Origin: an uncultured Ruminococcus sp.
GTDB lineage: Bacteria; Bacillota; Clostridia; Oscillospirales; Ruminococcaceae
Assembly: GCA_937926145.1 (NCBI GenBank)
Contig: CALANW010000071.1
Location: 1 to 24,582 of the forward strand
DNA length: 24,582 nt
Reading direction: 5' to 3'
Part shown: positions 23,592 through 24,582 of the stretch, one piece after another
Numbering within the stretch: the first letter of the stretch is position 1
How the letters are laid out: every line of letters starts with the position of its first letter
Program-made: the position numbers and the translations under genes
Notes under the pieces: model-generated
The model's database searches: none
What the model saw: only the letters and a program-made list of their open reading frames with translations
What the model was told of the DNA's origin: nothing

Positions 23592-24521
23592 TTATTCGGT
23601 CGGAACGGCAACGCGCGAAACTGAGGCATCGATAACGGCTTCGGCAGAACCGAGCGAAGCTTTTCCCTTTGGCGAGAGCATTATTCTGTGCGCAAGCACG
23701 ATAGCAGCGCAGTCCTTTACATCATCGGGCGTGATGAAATCCCTGCCGTCGATGAAAGCTCTTGCCTTTGCAGCCTTGAAAAGTGCTATGCTTCCTCTCG
23801 GGCTTACACCGAGCTTGATATTTTCATCGTTCCTCGTCGCTTCCGCAATGGAAACGATGTAGTTCTTGACATTTTCAGCCGCACGGACTTTCTTCGCTTC
23901 GTCCTGCAAAGCGGCAACATCGTCCGTTGTGATAACGGCGGAAAGCTTTGAAACGGGGTTCTCGAATTCGTTTCGTTCGAGGATAGCGCTTTCCTCGGCT
24001 AAGGTCGGATAACCCATGCTTATGCGCATCGCAAAACGGTCCATTTGCGCCTCGGGAAGATGATATGTGCCGTAGGTCTCAACGGGGTTCTGCGTCGCGA
24101 GAACCATAAACGGGCGCATTAGCGTGTGCGTCTGACCGTCAACGCTTATCTGGCGTTCCTCCATAACTTCGAGCAGAGCCGACTGCGCCTTTGGCGAAGC
24201 ACGGTTTATCTCGTCTGCAAGCAGAAAGTTGCAGAATGCCGCTCCCTTTTTATACTCAAATTCGCCCGTAGTTCTGTTTATCATCGAAAATCCAGTGATA
24301 TCGGACGGCATAATGTCAGGCGTGAGCTGGATACGGTTGAAACTGCCGCCGACAGAGCGTGAAAGCGCCGCCGCAAGTTGGGTCTTTCCTACGCCCGGAA
24401 CGTCCTCGATAAGAACGTGACCCTCCATAATGAGCGCAGTTACGGCATTCATAATAACATCGTGCTTTCCGATGATGACCTTTTCAATGTTTTCGATAAG
24501 TGCGGAAATTCTTTTATCCAT
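23592..24521 (-). CDS. MoxR-family AAA+ ATPase
   Basis: This 309-residue MoxR-type ATPase acts as a chaperone-like motor for assembly or activation of partner complexes, often with DUF58 or VWA proteins. Numbered from the chosen ATG, Walker A is DVPGVGKT (40-47), Walker B is LLADEIN (100-106) and sensor 1 is ATQNP (142-146). The C-terminal lid has SPRGSIALFKAAKARAF followed by DDVKD. An in-frame TTG at 24533 (MEKIMDKR) is possible, but the ATG at 24521 has GGAG 7 nt upstream, formed partly by that TTG codon. It is the first gene of the operon. The promoter must lie at or beyond the window edge. Confidence 0.93.
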   Translation of the reverse strand: MDKRISALIENIEKVIIGKHDVIMNAVTALIMEGHVLIEDVPGVGKTQLAAALSRSVGGSFNRIQLTPDIMPSDITGFSMINRTTGEFEYKKGAAFCNFLLADEINRASPKAQSALLEVMEERQISVDGQTHTLMRPFMVLATQNPVETYGTYHLPEAQMDRFAMRISMGYPTLAEESAILERNEFENPVSKLSAVITTDDVAALQDEAKKVRAAENVKNYIVSIAEATRNDENIKLGVSPRGSIALFKAAKARAFIDGRDFITPDDVKDCAAIVLAHRIMLSPKGKASLGSAEAVIDASVSRVAVPTE

Positions 24522-24564
24522 AATTTTCTCCAAGTTTTTTTATAAAAATTCCGTCAGCTAAATT

Positions 24565-24570
24565 ATTATA
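24565..24570 (-). promoter_or_regulatory. Possible -10 of the MoxR operon, cut by the window edge
   Basis: Read on the minus strand, TATAAT (complement of 24565-24570) lies about 45 bp upstream of the MoxR ATG. A -35 element at 17-bp spacing would fall beyond position 24582, so it cannot be checked. The surroundings are nearly all A and T, where TATAAT arises by chance. Confidence 0.3.
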
Positions 24571-24582
24571 ATAGTATTATTA

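Overview
The window is an ordinary-looking stretch of low-to-mid GC Firmicutes chromosome. Three things suggest an Oscillospiraceae/Ruminococcus-like Clostridium: AT-rich spacers, strong GGAGG ribosome sites, and a Gld-type ABC operon beside a MoxR-DUF58-transglutaminase operon. That placement is inferred from gene content and protein flavour, not from a marker gene. I see no rRNA, tRNA, CRISPR, insertion sequence or phage genes, and every large gene appears intact.

Layout. (1) 46-1330: a clear promoter drives a DHH/DHHA1 phosphoesterase and an 83-residue protein that looks like only the middle domain of a FakA-type fatty acid kinase. (2) 1431-2345: a single transcription unit with its own promoter and terminator encodes a protein with a Lys/Ala/Pro-rich, histone-H1-like N-terminal half and an SCP2-like C-terminal domain. 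(3) 2420-12256: a long translation and RNA operon, rimP-nusA-rnpM(ylxR)-ylxQ-infB-rbfA-nrnA-truB-ribF-gltX. It starts from an extended -10 promoter followed at once by a terminator-like hairpin, which suggests attenuation and possibly NusA autoregulation. ribF has no ATG, GTG or TTG in a credible start position and probably starts at ATT. (4) 12351-17253: a four-gene operon of ABC ATPase, ABC-2 permease, GldG-like membrane protein and DUF4340 membrane protein. The genes are coupled by 1-bp overlaps or short gaps and end at a hairpin. (5) 17299-17768: a monocistronic unit for a 95-residue protein of unknown function. (6) 17916-19856: a cytoplasmic fusion of a LacI/periplasmic-binding-protein-like sensor to a GGDEF domain, a candidate diguanylate cyclase. 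(7) 19857-20087: a non-coding convergent spacer with two GTAGGGG-headed hairpin repeats and a long hairpin that probably terminates both flanking units. (8) 24582-20088 on the minus strand: MoxR AAA+ ATPase, DUF58 protein and multi-pass transglutaminase-like protein.

How the genes work together. Region 3 combines ribosome maturation (RimP, RbfA), transcription elongation and termination (NusA), initiation (IF2), RNA turnover and modification (NrnA, TruB, RnpM, the L7Ae-like YlxQ), flavin cofactor synthesis (RibF) and tRNA charging (GltX). The Gld-like and MoxR operons are both envelope-associated, and their substrates are unknown. The points most worth checking are the rimP leader attenuator, the ribF start codon, the stand-alone FakA middle domain, the histone-like/SCP2 fusion, the sugar-sensor/GGDEF fusion and the GTAGGGG repeats. 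I did not find a clearly new multi-gene system.
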